64,000 nucleotides of DNA from Knoellia sp031844405 (GTDB taxonomy: Bacteria > Actinomycetota > Actinomycetes > Actinomycetales > Dermatophilaceae): NCBI GenBank assembly GCA_031844405.1, contig JAUZVC010000002.1:124001-188000 (forward strand), written 5' to 3'. The position numbers and the translations under genes are program-made. The notes beneath the pieces were generated by a model that did not search any database, had not been told where the DNA came from, and was given only the letters and a program-made list of their open reading frames with translations. This document shows, piece by piece, positions 24,512 to 32,282 of this stretch; position 1 is the first letter of the stretch, and the number at the start of each line of letters is the position of its first letter.

Positions 24512-25231
24512 TCAGGCCCCGCAGGCGCACCCGCCCTCGCACCCGCCGCAGCCACCGCCGCGGGCCTCCGGTGAGTTGTGCCGGTCCTCCCAGACGAGCT
24601 CGAGTGCACGGAGCAGCCCGTCGACGGGCTGGGCGCCGGTGACGGCGAACTTCTGGTCGAGGACGTAGGTCGGGACGGCAGTGATGCCGATCTGGTTGGC
24701 GGTCGCCTCGTCCGCGCGCACGTCGTAGCCGAAGTCGTCGGAGCCGAGCATCTCGCGGACGTCCTTCTCGCCGAGCCCGCCCTCGACGGCGAGCCGGACG
24801 AGGGTGTCGGTGTCTCCGAGCGCGGCGCCCTCGGAGTACCAGCCACGCATGACGCGGTCGGTCACGGGGGTCTCGAGGCCACGGGCCCGGGCGAGGTGAA
24901 GCACGCGGTGGGCGTCGAAGGAGTTGCCGCCGACCACCTTGTCCCACTGGAAGTCGAGCCCGATCTCGGCGGCGTCGGCAGCCATGGACTCGTGCTGGGC
25001 CACCACCTCCTCGCGGGACCGGCCGTACTTCGCGGCGACGCGGTCGACGTTGGACCCCTCGACGACGGCGGGGGCGTTGCGGTCGAGCTGGTAGCTGTGC
25101 CAGACGACGTCGACCTCGCGCGGCTCACCCGGCTCGGCGGCCGCGAGGAACTGCTCCACGGCGAGCTCGAGCCGGCGCCGTCCCACGTGGCAGAACGGGC
25201 AGACGAGGTCGAACCAGACATCGATGCGCAT
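24512..25231 (-). CDS. DsbA-family oxidoreductase, FrnE-like
   Basis: A 239-residue thioredoxin-fold protein without signal peptide, of the DsbA/FrnE type. The active-site motif is CPFCH near residues 11-15 (WFDLVCPFCHVGRRRL); WHSYQLDRNAP, NSFDAHRVLHLARARG and GITAVPTYVLDQKFAVTGAQ are family landmarks, the last with the cis-proline. The C-terminus is unusual, Gly/Cys-rich with four Cys (GGGCGGCEGGCACGA), perhaps metal-binding. ATG 25231 is seven bases after TATCGT on the minus strand, suggesting leaderless expression. A role in cytoplasmic thiol-disulphide chemistry is likely. Confidence 0.85.
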   Translation of the reverse strand: MRIDVWFDLVCPFCHVGRRRLELAVEQFLAAAEPGEPREVDVVWHSYQLDRNAPAVVEGSNVDRVAAKYGRSREEVVAQHESMAADAAEIGLDFQWDKVVGGNSFDAHRVLHLARARGLETPVTDRVMRGWYSEGAALGDTDTLVRLAVEGGLGEKDVREMLGSDDFGYDVRADEATANQIGITAVPTYVLDQKFAVTGAQPVDGLLRALELVWEDRHNSPEARGGGCGGCEGGCACGA

Positions 25232-25248
25232 GCCGACGACGATACGTC

Positions 25249-25280
25249 GGAGGCCCGACGGCTCCTGCCGTCGGGCCTCC
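25249..25280. terminator. Hairpin terminator after hsp20
   Basis: GGAGGCCCGACGG and CCGTCGGGCCTCC form a perfect 13-bp stem with a 6-base loop, about 40 bases past the hsp20 stop on the minus strand and just before the DsbA-family promoter. Confidence 0.75.
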
Positions 25281-25320
25281 ACGGGCCGGGGGAACTCGGT
25301 GCCGCTCGGCGCGGTCGGAA

Positions 25321-25827
25321 TCAGGCGGATGCCGCCTGGGCCGGCTCGTCCGAGCCTCCCTGTGACTGCCCGCCCCCGCCGTCAGCGGACTCGATGCGGC
25401 GCTGAGAGCCTCCGCCCGAGCCGCTGTGGGAGACGCTGATGCGGCGTGGCTTGGCCTCCTCGGCGACGGGGATGGTGAGGCTGAGGACGCCATCGTGGTA
25501 GTCGGCCTCGATCCGGTCGAGGGCCAGGCCGCGACCGAGGGAGAGCTGACGGGCGAAGGTGCCGCTCGGGCGCTCGCGCGAGAGCCACTGGGCGTCGTCG
25601 GCCTCGGGTGCGTTGCGCTGGGCGCGCACGGTGAGGGTGCGGTCCTCGACGTCGATGTCGATGCTCCCCGGGTCGACACCCGGCAGGTCGATGTGCGCGA
25701 CGAACGTCTCGCCGGACCGGTAGAGGTCCATCGGCATGACGGCGCCGGCGCTGCCGGCGCTCCCGCGCAGGGTCTCGCCGAAGAGGCGGTCGAGGGTCCG
25801 GAACGGGTCGTGGGCGGTGGTGCTCAT
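25321..25827 (-). CDS. Small heat shock protein, Hsp20/alpha-crystallin family
   Basis: A 168-residue chaperone. The alpha-crystallin domain spans residues about 35-135: MPMDLYRSGETFVAHIDLPG, VEDRTLTVRAQRN, RERPSGTFARQLSLGRGL and the closing ADYHDGVLSLTIPVAEEAKP with the L-x-I/V-type end. The tail is Gly/Ser-rich. AAGGAG lies eight bases before ATG 25827. An HspR-type operator stands in the leader region, so heat-shock repression by HspR is expected. Confidence 0.93.
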   Translation of the reverse strand: MSTTAHDPFRTLDRLFGETLRGSAGSAGAVMPMDLYRSGETFVAHIDLPGVDPGSIDIDVEDRTLTVRAQRNAPEADDAQWLSRERPSGTFARQLSLGRGLALDRIEADYHDGVLSLTIPVAEEAKPRRISVSHSGSGGGSQRRIESADGGGGQSQGGSDEPAQAASA

Positions 25828-25884
25828 GGGTCGTGCTCCTTCGATGAACGGGAGGTCCTCGGGTGGACCTCGGCGGTGGCCTTT

Positions 25885-25905
25885 CTTGAGTGAGAGCCGC
25901 TCAAC
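25885..25905. promoter_or_regulatory. HAIR element (HspR operator) before hsp20
   Basis: CTTGAGT, seven bases, then GCTCAAC: this matches the known HspR-associated inverted repeat CTTGAGT-N7-ACTCAAG at 12 of 14 defined positions. It lies between the hsp20 promoter and the gene, where binding would block transcription. Confidence 0.85.
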
Positions 25906-25920
25906 TTCGTGCTCGGTTCT

Positions 25921-25950
25921 GTTGTAACCCCGAGTCCAGAGTTCCGTCAA
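25921..25950 (-). promoter_or_regulatory. Promoter of hsp20
   Basis: On the minus strand TTGACG (25950-25945) and TACAAC (25926-25921) are 18 bases apart, placing the transcript start beside the HAIR element. Confidence 0.6.
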
Positions 25951-26147
25951 GTGACCTCGGGCGATGGCGCCCTCAGCTCGTCCGGAGGCCCCCGGCTGGT
26001 CCTCGCGCGGGGTGGCTGTCGTGCGTGCGGCGCCGTGTCGGGCCGGGCTGTGGGAAACACCGAAGCCAGGAGGCTGGCGCGCCTCGCCTTCCAGCCCGCC
26101 CTCGTCGCCGCGGGCCCTGTCTGCCGGTGGCCTGCCCGAGGGAGGCC
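25951..26147. other. Intergenic region, nothing recognised
   Basis: About 200 bases between the hsp20 promoter and the end of the minus-strand membrane gene. I see no convincing gene, RNA or hairpin. Confidence 0.4.
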
Positions 26148-27611
26148 TCAGACGTCGCGGTGCGCGAGCGACTCCGACTGCACTCGGTTGAGCCCGGCAT
26201 AGACCATCACCGCGGCCGCCACCCACGACGCGATGACGAGCAGCCCCGACGTGGGCCAGCGGGTGATGCCCCAGACCATCCCGCCCACGAGCAGGGTGTC
26301 GAGGATGAGCGGCATCGCGAACCACAGCAGGACTCCCTGCGCGCTCGGCACGGTGTTGAACCGGCTCGTCGGCGGACGGCCGCGGTAGGCGGCGAGCAGC
26401 ATCCCGCCCGAGAGCACGAGCGTCGCCATGACCAGCCAGGGCAGCGCGCCGCCCACCGTGCCACCCAGGAGCGCCGCCGCGATGCTCCCCACGAGGGTCG
26501 TCACCGCGAGGTGAAGACCGCCGGGCACGAGAAGGTGGGTCGCGGCCGCCCGGACGGGCGGTGACCCGAAGAGGGCGGGCGTGCCCATCGTGTCGGCCTC
26601 GAGGCGCAGACCCTCCGACAGGGCGCTGAACCCGGCGTGGCTGCACAGTGCCGCGACGAACGCCACGAGCGGGGGAACCGCGTCGCTGGCGAGGGTGGCG
26701 CCGAGCGCCCACGCGCTCGCGGCCGTCACGAGAATGCCGACGGCCGCGGACGTCGGGGCGCGCCGGAGGCCGAGGACGTCGCGGGCGACGAGGGTGAGGA
26801 CGGGCCCACGGTGGCGCAGCCGGTGCGAGCGCCCGCGGGTCACCGGGCGGGCGGCCTCGAGCCGCACCGACCTCAGGTCACCCGCCTGGACGCCGCCCAC
26901 GATCCGTCCTGACCGGGCTGCCTGGATGCGCAGGTCCGCGATCCCGAGACGACGCACCTCCCGCTTCCACCACGCACTTCTTGCGGAAAGGGGACGTTCT
27001 CGGGATCCTCTGACCCCCTCCAACGTCCCCTTTCCGCAAGAAGTCGCGGGCAGGGGAGGGGAGAGCCTGGACTGGCCGACGAGCCACGCCGAGCCGACGG
27101 CGAGGCCCGCCACCAGCCCGAGAGCGACACCCGGCGCCGCCACCCACGCCGGAGCGACACCCGCGCCCCACAGCGAGGCGGCGAGAAGCGCTCCGGCCAT
27201 GGCGCCGCCGGCGAGGACGGCGAAGAGGGAGTAACCGAACCACGGTCGCAGCGCCGCCCAGCGGTCGACCGACGAGACGACGACGAGGTCCACCCAGGGC
27301 ACGGGAGCGACGACCGGACCGCGGACCCGTCCGGCCTCGCGCGCCACCAACGCCACCACCGCAAGACCGGCCACTCCCGCGAGCAGCGTCCATGGCGAGC
27401 GCAGTGCGTCCGCCGTGCCCTCGCGGTCGCCCGCGATGACGAGCGCCCTCAGGACCGGGAAGCCGTAGAGGCCGACGAGGATGAAGGCGACGTAGGCGGC
27501 ATACGCGACCTCCTTGCGCGCGGGGCTGCCCGCGGGACCGTGGAGGACGTGGACGGTGTCGGCGAGGCGCTCGCGGTCGCGTCCCATGGCGGAGGCGGCG
27601 GCCGAGGTCAC
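26148..27611 (-). CDS. Polytopic membrane protein, likely partner of ABC ATPase (DUF6297-like)
   Basis: A 487-residue membrane protein with about ten to twelve hydrophobic segments, for example VAYAAYVAFILVGLYGFPVL, WTLLAGVAGLAVVALVA, LPWLVMATLVLSGGMLLAAY and WFAMPLILDTLLVGGMVWG. A long hydrophilic region near residues 180-265 separates two halves. The GTG start lies four bases after the stop of an ABC ATPase gene, so the two probably form an exporter; substrate unknown. The loop region contains a 69-base perfect palindrome (26976-27044) in frame, adding 23 codons. Confidence 0.75.
   Translation of the reverse strand: MTSAAASAMGRDRERLADTVHVLHGPAGSPARKEVAYAAYVAFILVGLYGFPVLRALVIAGDREGTADALRSPWTLLAGVAGLAVVALVAREAGRVRGPVVAPVPWVDLVVVSSVDRWAALRPWFGYSLFAVLAGGAMAGALLAASLWGAGVAPAWVAAPGVALGLVAGLAVGSAWLVGQSRLSPPLPATSCGKGTLEGVRGSRERPLSARSAWWKREVRRLGIADLRIQAARSGRIVGGVQAGDLRSVRLEAARPVTRGRSHRLRHRGPVLTLVARDVLGLRRAPTSAAVGILVTAASAWALGATLASDAVPPLVAFVAALCSHAGFSALSEGLRLEADTMGTPALFGSPPVRAAATHLLVPGGLHLAVTTLVGSIAAALLGGTVGGALPWLVMATLVLSGGMLLAAYRGRPPTSRFNTVPSAQGVLLWFAMPLILDTLLVGGMVWGITRWPTSGLLVIASWVAAAVMVYAGLNRVQSESLAHRDV
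26976..27044. repeat. Palindromic element in frame inside a coding gene
   Basis: Arms 26976-26998 and 27022-27044 are exact 23-base inverted repeats (left arm begins ACTTCTTGCGGAAAGG) around a 23-base loop. The total, 69 bases, is a multiple of three and the surrounding reading frame stays open. Its build matches the intergenic palindromes at 3838 and 59722. Confidence 0.8.
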
Positions 27612-27615
27612 GGCC

Positions 27616-28251
27616 TCAGCCCTCGGCGGCGACGAGGTCGACGACGGTGTCGGCCACCCGCTCGGTGATCACCGGGTCGTGGCAGGCGAGGACGACGGTG
27701 GTGCCGGCGTCCCGTCGGGCCGCGACGAGCTCGGCGACGAGGGCGCGCTTGGCAGTGTCGAGCCGCTGCTCGGGTTCGTCGAGGACGAGCACCTCCGCGG
27801 GCCTGAAGAGCGTGAGCGCCACCCGGAAGAGCTGCGTCTGCCCGGACGACAGCTCGTGCGGGAAGCGCCCACCGAGCTCGCCGATGCCGACCTCGTCGAG
27901 GGCGGCGGCGACCCGCTCGTCACAGGTGTCGGCGTCCCCGCCCCACGTCGCGTCGAGGAGGACGAGGTGGTCGCGCAGGGTGAGGTCGCGGTAGGTCGCC
28001 GGCGCCCCCACGAGCGCCGCGACCGCGGCACGCACGACGGGGTCGCGCTCGTCGGCGGCGTGCTCGCCGACGTGGGCGGTGCCGGTCGACGCGGGCAGGG
28101 CACCGATGAGGATGCGCAGCAGCGTCGTCTTGCCCGACCCGTTGGGTCCGCGCAGGACGAGGCACGACCCGCTCGGCGCGGCGACCGATACGGGCGCGAG
28201 CAGGGTCGCCGGCCCGATCACCTTGGACACCTCGTCGGCCCTGACCTCCAT
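27616..28251 (-). CDS. ABC transporter ATP-binding protein
   Basis: A 211-residue ABC ATPase. Walker A GPNGSGKTT is near residues 36-44, the signature LSSGQTQ and Walker B VLVLDEPE follow, with the switch His in ACHDP. It is short, like ATPases of simple ABC exporters. ATG 28251 is chosen because TAGCGT stands seven bases upstream on the minus strand. It is followed after four bases by the large membrane protein gene, its likely partner. Confidence 0.88.
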   Translation of the reverse strand: MEVRADEVSKVIGPATLLAPVSVAAPSGSCLVLRGPNGSGKTTLLRILIGALPASTGTAHVGEHAADERDPVVRAAVAALVGAPATYRDLTLRDHLVLLDATWGGDADTCDERVAAALDEVGIGELGGRFPHELSSGQTQLFRVALTLFRPAEVLVLDEPEQRLDTAKRALVAELVAARRDAGTTVVLACHDPVITERVADTVVDLVAAEG

Positions 28252-28289
28252 GGCGGTCACGCTAGTTGGCGCTGCAGACGCCTGGCCCA

Positions 28290-28363
28290 CCGGAGGGAAC
28301 CTAGTGCCTCCGGACGGAACATTTCCCTCCGGACGCGGCAGGTTCCCTCATGGGGAGCAAAAG
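28290..28363. repeat. 74-base interspersed repeat, copy 1 (upstream of dnaX)
   Basis: On the minus strand it reads TTTTGCTCCCCATGAGGGAA at the start and shares blocks TCCGGAGGGAAATGTTCC (18 identical) and TTCCCTCCG with the copy at 31550-31623, which is in the opposite orientation. The element is itself palindromic: GAGGGAACCT (28293-28302) pairs exactly with AGGTTCCCTC (28340-28349). Confidence 0.8.
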
Positions 28364-28436
28364 CCGGGGTGACCGGCCGGCGGGGGTCACCCACGCGGCG
28401 TACCGGCTGTCGCTCGTGCCGACTAGGTTGGTCGCC

Positions 28437-30863
28437 GTGAGCACCGCCCTCTACCGCCGCTACCGCCCCGAGACGTTCGCCGACGTCATCGGGCAGGAGC
28501 ACGTGACCGAGCCGCTCATGCAGGCCCTGCGCACCGGGCGGGTCAACCATGCCTATCTCTTCAGCGGTCCGCGCGGCTGCGGCAAGACGACGAGCGCGCG
28601 CATCCTCGCCCGCTGCCTCAACTGCGAGCAGGGCCCGACGCCGACCCCGTGCGGTGAGTGCGACTCGTGCGTCGCCCTGGCCCGTGGTGGCTCGGGCACC
28701 GTCGACGTCATCGAGATCGACGCGGCGAGCCACGGTGGTGTCGACGACGCCCGTGACCTGCGCGAGCGCGCGTCCTACGGCCCGGCCCAGAGCCGCTACA
28801 AGATCTACATCATCGACGAGGCCCACATGGTGACCTCGCAGGGCTTCAACGCACTCCTCAAGATCGTCGAGGAGCCGCCGGAGCACGTGAAGTTCATCTT
28901 CGCGACCACCGAGCCCGAGAAGGTCATCGGGACGATCCGCTCGCGCACCCACCACTACCCGTTCCGCCTCGTGCCGCCCGGGCTGCTCACCGACTACATG
29001 GAGCGGCTCTGCGTCGCCGAGGAGGTGTTCGTCGCCCCCGGCGTGCTGTCGTTCGTCGTGCGTGCCGGCGGGGGCTCGGTCCGTGACTCGCTCTCCGTGC
29101 TCGACCAGCTCATCGCCGGGTCCGGGGCAGACGGGCTCACCTACGAGTCGGCCGCCTCGTTGCTCGGTTTCACCGACGGTGAGCTCCTCGACGCGGCGAT
29201 CGACGCCTTCGCGGCAGGGGACGGTGCCGGGGCGTTCTCGGCGATCGAGCGCGTCATCGAGACCGGCCTCGACCCGCGGCGCTTCATCGAGGACCTCCTC
29301 GAGAGGCTGCGCGACCTCATCGTCGTCGCCGCCGTGCCCGACGGGGCCTCGGCCGTGCTCCGCGCCCTGCCGCCCGACCAGCTCGAGCGCATGCGCCAGC
29401 AGGCCGCGGCGTTCGGCAACGGCGCGCTCTCCCGCGCTGCCGACATCGTCAACGCCGGCCTCACCGAGATGACCGGCGCGACGGCGCCGCGCCTGCAGCT
29501 CGAGCTCATCGCCGCCCGCATCCTCCTTCCGGCCGCGGCCGGGGAGACGGGGTATGCCGCACGCCTCGACCGCCTCGAACGTCGCCTCGACGTGGGCGGG
29601 GTCCCGAGCGGTGCCACCGCCTCGGCGCCGTCCGCCCCCGTCCAGCGCCCGGTCCCGGCCGCCCAGCCCGCGGCTCAGGCGCCGGTCGCCCCGGCGCCCA
29701 GCTCGGCTCCGGCCGCCCCGGCGACGGTATCCGGCGCCGCGACGTCGCCCGACGCAGATGTCCCCGCCGGATCGGCGCCCGACGGTGGGGCAACCCCCGT
29801 CGCGCCCCGGGTGCAGCCGTCCGTCCAGCCCGACGAGCGACCGCAGCACGCCGGCGTCCCCGTCGTCATGCCTGTCGTGCCCGACCGTGGGCCGTCCGGC
29901 CCGGCGCGCCACGACGACGAGCCACCGCCCGAGGAGCACGACCTGCCGGAGAAGCCGGAGCTCATCGAACCCGCTCAGCCCCAGCAGCGCGAACAGAGCC
30001 GCCCGGTCCTGCCGCAGCGCGATGGAGACGGACCGCAGGGTGGTCCCCCTGGGCACCCGAGCCCGGCGCCGCACCCGCAGACGATGCCGTCCCGGACGCC
30101 CGGGTCGCCGCCGGCGGGGACCGCGCCCGCACACGCGCCGGGTGGGCTCGACACCGCCGCCATCCGACGATCATGGCCCGACATCCTCGCCAAGGTCTTC
30201 GAGCTGCGACGGACGACGTGGACCTTCGTCTCCGAGCACGCCCAGGTGCTCGACTACGACGGCGAGCGTCTCCTGCTCGGCATCGCGACGACCGGTCTGG
30301 CCAACACCTTCCGCCGGGGTCCGCACGCGACCTACGTCCAGCAGGCCCTCATCGACGTGCTCGGCATCGACGCCAAGGTCGAGGGCGTCCCCGCCGACGG
30401 GTCCGCGATCGGCGGGACGGTGGGCGTACCGACGATCGACCCCAACCGACCCGACCCCGTGCCGCAGGCCCAGCCCGAGCGCCCGGCTGCCCCGCAGCAG
30501 TCGGCCCAGGCCCGGGCCGAGGCCAACGGCGCCGCCGCGAGTGACGCGGCGAACCGCGGAGGCGAGCCGACGGCATACGTGCCGAGCCAGCCGCCCACGA
30601 CGCAGCCGGACTGGGGCAGCGGTGGTGACGGGACCGGTGCCGCGCCGGCGTGGGCGACGTCGGACGGGTCCGACACGCCGGTGAGTCCCTTCGCGCGGGC
30701 ACGGGAGGTCGTGGCCGCCGAGCCCGACCCCGATGAGACGCCTGTCGCCGATGACTCTGCGATCAGCGACGATGACGAGGACATCGAGGGCCTTGGTGAG
30801 GTCGGTGTCCCCGTCGTGGAGCGAGTCCTGGGCGGGAAGGTCATCTCCGAAGAGGACGCATGA
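28437..30863 (+). CDS. dnaX: DNA polymerase III subunit gamma/tau
   Basis: An 808-residue clamp-loader ATPase. After STALYRRYRPETFADVIGQ come Walker A GPRGCGKT (near residues 44-51), four zinc-binding Cys (CLNC, then CGEC-DSC, near 60-78), Walker B IYIIDEAHM, and FIFATTEPEKVIGTIRSR with the sensor/arginine-finger region. Residues about 390-560 are a Pro/Ala-rich linker; the C-terminal part (RSWPDILAKVFELRRTTWTF onwards) is the tau-type domain. GTG 28437 is used because it begins the conserved N-terminus and TAGGTT stands seven bases before it. It overlaps the next gene by ATGA. Confidence 0.95.
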   Translation: MSTALYRRYRPETFADVIGQEHVTEPLMQALRTGRVNHAYLFSGPRGCGKTTSARILARCLNCEQGPTPTPCGECDSCVALARGGSGTVDVIEIDAASHGGVDDARDLRERASYGPAQSRYKIYIIDEAHMVTSQGFNALLKIVEEPPEHVKFIFATTEPEKVIGTIRSRTHHYPFRLVPPGLLTDYMERLCVAEEVFVAPGVLSFVVRAGGGSVRDSLSVLDQLIAGSGADGLTYESAASLLGFTDGELLDAAIDAFAAGDGAGAFSAIERVIETGLDPRRFIEDLLERLRDLIVVAAVPDGASAVLRALPPDQLERMRQQAAAFGNGALSRAADIVNAGLTEMTGATAPRLQLELIAARILLPAAAGETGYAARLDRLERRLDVGGVPSGATASAPSAPVQRPVPAAQPAAQAPVAPAPSSAPAAPATVSGAATSPDADVPAGSAPDGGATPVAPRVQPSVQPDERPQHAGVPVVMPVVPDRGPSGPARHDDEPPPEEHDLPEKPELIEPAQPQQREQSRPVLPQRDGDGPQGGPPGHPSPAPHPQTMPSRTPGSPPAGTAPAHAPGGLDTAAIRRSWPDILAKVFELRRTTWTFVSEHAQVLDYDGERLLLGIATTGLANTFRRGPHATYVQQALIDVLGIDAKVEGVPADGSAIGGTVGVPTIDPNRPDPVPQAQPERPAAPQQSAQARAEANGAAASDAANRGGEPTAYVPSQPPTTQPDWGSGGDGTGAAPAWATSDGSDTPVSPFARAREVVAAEPDPDETPVADDSAISDDDEDIEGLGEVGVPVVERVLGGKVISEEDA

Positions 30864-31543
30864 GCACCTACTACTGGGTGAGCCGCACCGCGGTGATGTC
30901 GCTGGCCCACGCGATCTGGCGTCCCACGATCCTCGGCAAGGACAACGTGCCCAGGACCGGCGGCGTGCTCCTCGCGAGCAACCACCTGTCGTTCATCGAC
31001 TCGTTCGCCATCCCGGTGGCCGCTCCGCGCAAGGTCTCGTTCCTCGCCAAGGCGGAGTACTTCACCGGCACCGGCGTGCGCGGCCGCTTCGTGCGCGGCT
31101 TCATGGAGGCCGGAGACGCCATCCCTGTGGACCGCGACAGCTCGAGCAACGCCAAAGACTCGCTCGACCTCGCGCTCGAGGTGCTCCGTGCGGGCAAGGC
31201 GTTCGGCATCTATCCCGAGGGCACACGCTCGCGCGACGGCCGCCTCTACCGTGGGCGCACCGGGGTCGCGTTCCTCTCGCTCACCGCAGGCGCCCCCGTC
31301 GTGCCGGTCGGCCTCATCGGCACCGACAAGGTCCAGCCCGTCGGTGCCCGCGGGCTCAAGCTGGCCGACGTCACCGTGGCCTTCGGGTCACCGATTCAGC
31401 CGTCCGCGTATGCCGGCCTGCCCGCCGGCCGCGCCCGTCGCCAGCTCACCGACGACGTAATGGACGCCATAGCCGCCCTCACCGGGCAGGAGCGCGCCGA
31501 CACCTACAACGAGCGCCCCGTCACCGACGATCCCGACGACTGA
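30860..31543 (+). CDS. 1-acylglycerol-3-phosphate acyltransferase family protein (PlsC-like)
   Basis: A 227-residue membrane-associated acyltransferase that should add a fatty acid to lysophosphatidic acid or a similar acceptor. Family motifs in order: NHLSFIDSF (H-x4-D catalytic pair), KAEYFTGTGVRGRFVRGF, FGIYPEGTRSRDG (acceptor-binding EGTR) and APVVPVGLIG. The start overlaps the dnaX stop by four bases. Translational coupling with dnaX seems to be positional rather than functional. Confidence 0.9.
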   Translation: MSTYYWVSRTAVMSLAHAIWRPTILGKDNVPRTGGVLLASNHLSFIDSFAIPVAAPRKVSFLAKAEYFTGTGVRGRFVRGFMEAGDAIPVDRDSSSNAKDSLDLALEVLRAGKAFGIYPEGTRSRDGRLYRGRTGVAFLSLTAGAPVVPVGLIGTDKVQPVGARGLKLADVTVAFGSPIQPSAYAGLPAGRARRQLTDDVMDAIAALTGQERADTYNERPVTDDPDD

Positions 31544-31549
31544 CCTCAG

Positions 31550-31623
31550 CTTCTGCTCCCCATGAGGGAACGTTGCGGGTCCGGAGGGAAATGTTCCCTC
31601 CCGGCGCTCAACCTTCCCTCCGT
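31550..31623. repeat. 74-base interspersed repeat, copy 2 (after plsC-like gene)
   Basis: On the plus strand it begins TTCTGCTCCCCATGAGGGAA and shares an initial block of 22 bases with one mismatch, an 18-base identical middle and a 9-base identical end with copy 1, which lies in inverted orientation before dnaX. Its ends (GAGGGAACGTT and AACCTTCCCTC) pair with one mismatch. Confidence 0.8.
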
Positions 31624-31682
31624 ATGCCGTGACGCCCGTGCGGGAGGCCGCCGACGGGTGCGCCGTGGCCTAGGCTCGGGGT

Positions 31683-32282
31683 GTGTACGAAGGCGCAGTG
31701 CAGGACCTCATCGACGAACTCGGCCGACTTCCGGGCGTCGGGCCCAAGAGTGCGCAGCGCATCGCCTTCCACCTGCTCCAGTCCGACGCCGTCGACGTGC
31801 AGCGCCTCACCGACGCGCTCACCCAGGTCAAGGCCAAGGTCCGCTTCTGCGTGACGTGCCACAACATCGCCGAGTCGGAGCAGTGCCGGATCTGCGCCGA
31901 CCCCCGCCGTGACGCGACGAGCATCTGCGTCGTCGAGGAGCCGAAGGACGTCGTCGCCATCGAGCGGACGCGCGAGTTCCGCGGGCGCTACCACGTGCTC
32001 GGCGGTGCCATCAGCCCCATCGACGGCATCGGCCCCGACGACCTCACCTTCCGCGAGCTCATGACCAGGCTCGCGAGCGGCGAGGTCACCGAGATCATCA
32101 TCGCCACCGACCCCAACCTCGAGGGCGAGGCGACGGCGAGCTACCTCGCGCGCTTCCTCAAGGGCATGGACATCAAGGTCACCCGCCTCGCGTCCGGCCT
32201 GCCGGTCGGTGGCGACCTCGAGTACGCCGACGAGGTGACGCTCGGTCGCGCCTTCGAGGGACGGAGGCTCCTCGATGCCTGA
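31683..32282 (+). CDS. recR: Recombination protein RecR
   Basis: A 199-residue protein of recombinational DNA repair, acting with RecO and RecF on single-strand gaps. Helix-hairpin-helix LGRLPGVGPKSAQRIAFHLL is at the start, the zinc motif CVTCHNIAESEQCRIC follows, then the Toprim domain (ICVVEEPKDVVAIE, YHVLGGAISPIDGIGPDDL, EIIIATDPNLEGEATASYLA) and the C-terminal VTRLASGLPVGGDLEYADE. GTG 31683 is six bases after TAGGCT, indicating a leaderless transcript. It overlaps the DUF5063 gene by eight bases. Confidence 0.96.
   Translation: MYEGAVQDLIDELGRLPGVGPKSAQRIAFHLLQSDAVDVQRLTDALTQVKAKVRFCVTCHNIAESEQCRICADPRRDATSICVVEEPKDVVAIERTREFRGRYHVLGGAISPIDGIGPDDLTFRELMTRLASGEVTEIIIATDPNLEGEATASYLARFLKGMDIKVTRLASGLPVGGDLEYADEVTLGRAFEGRRLLDA

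Noticed and set aside
28350..28436. Longer dnaX start at ATG 28350
   Set aside because: That ATG lies within the interspersed repeat; the conserved N-terminus starts at GTG 28437, which has a leaderless promoter directly upstream.
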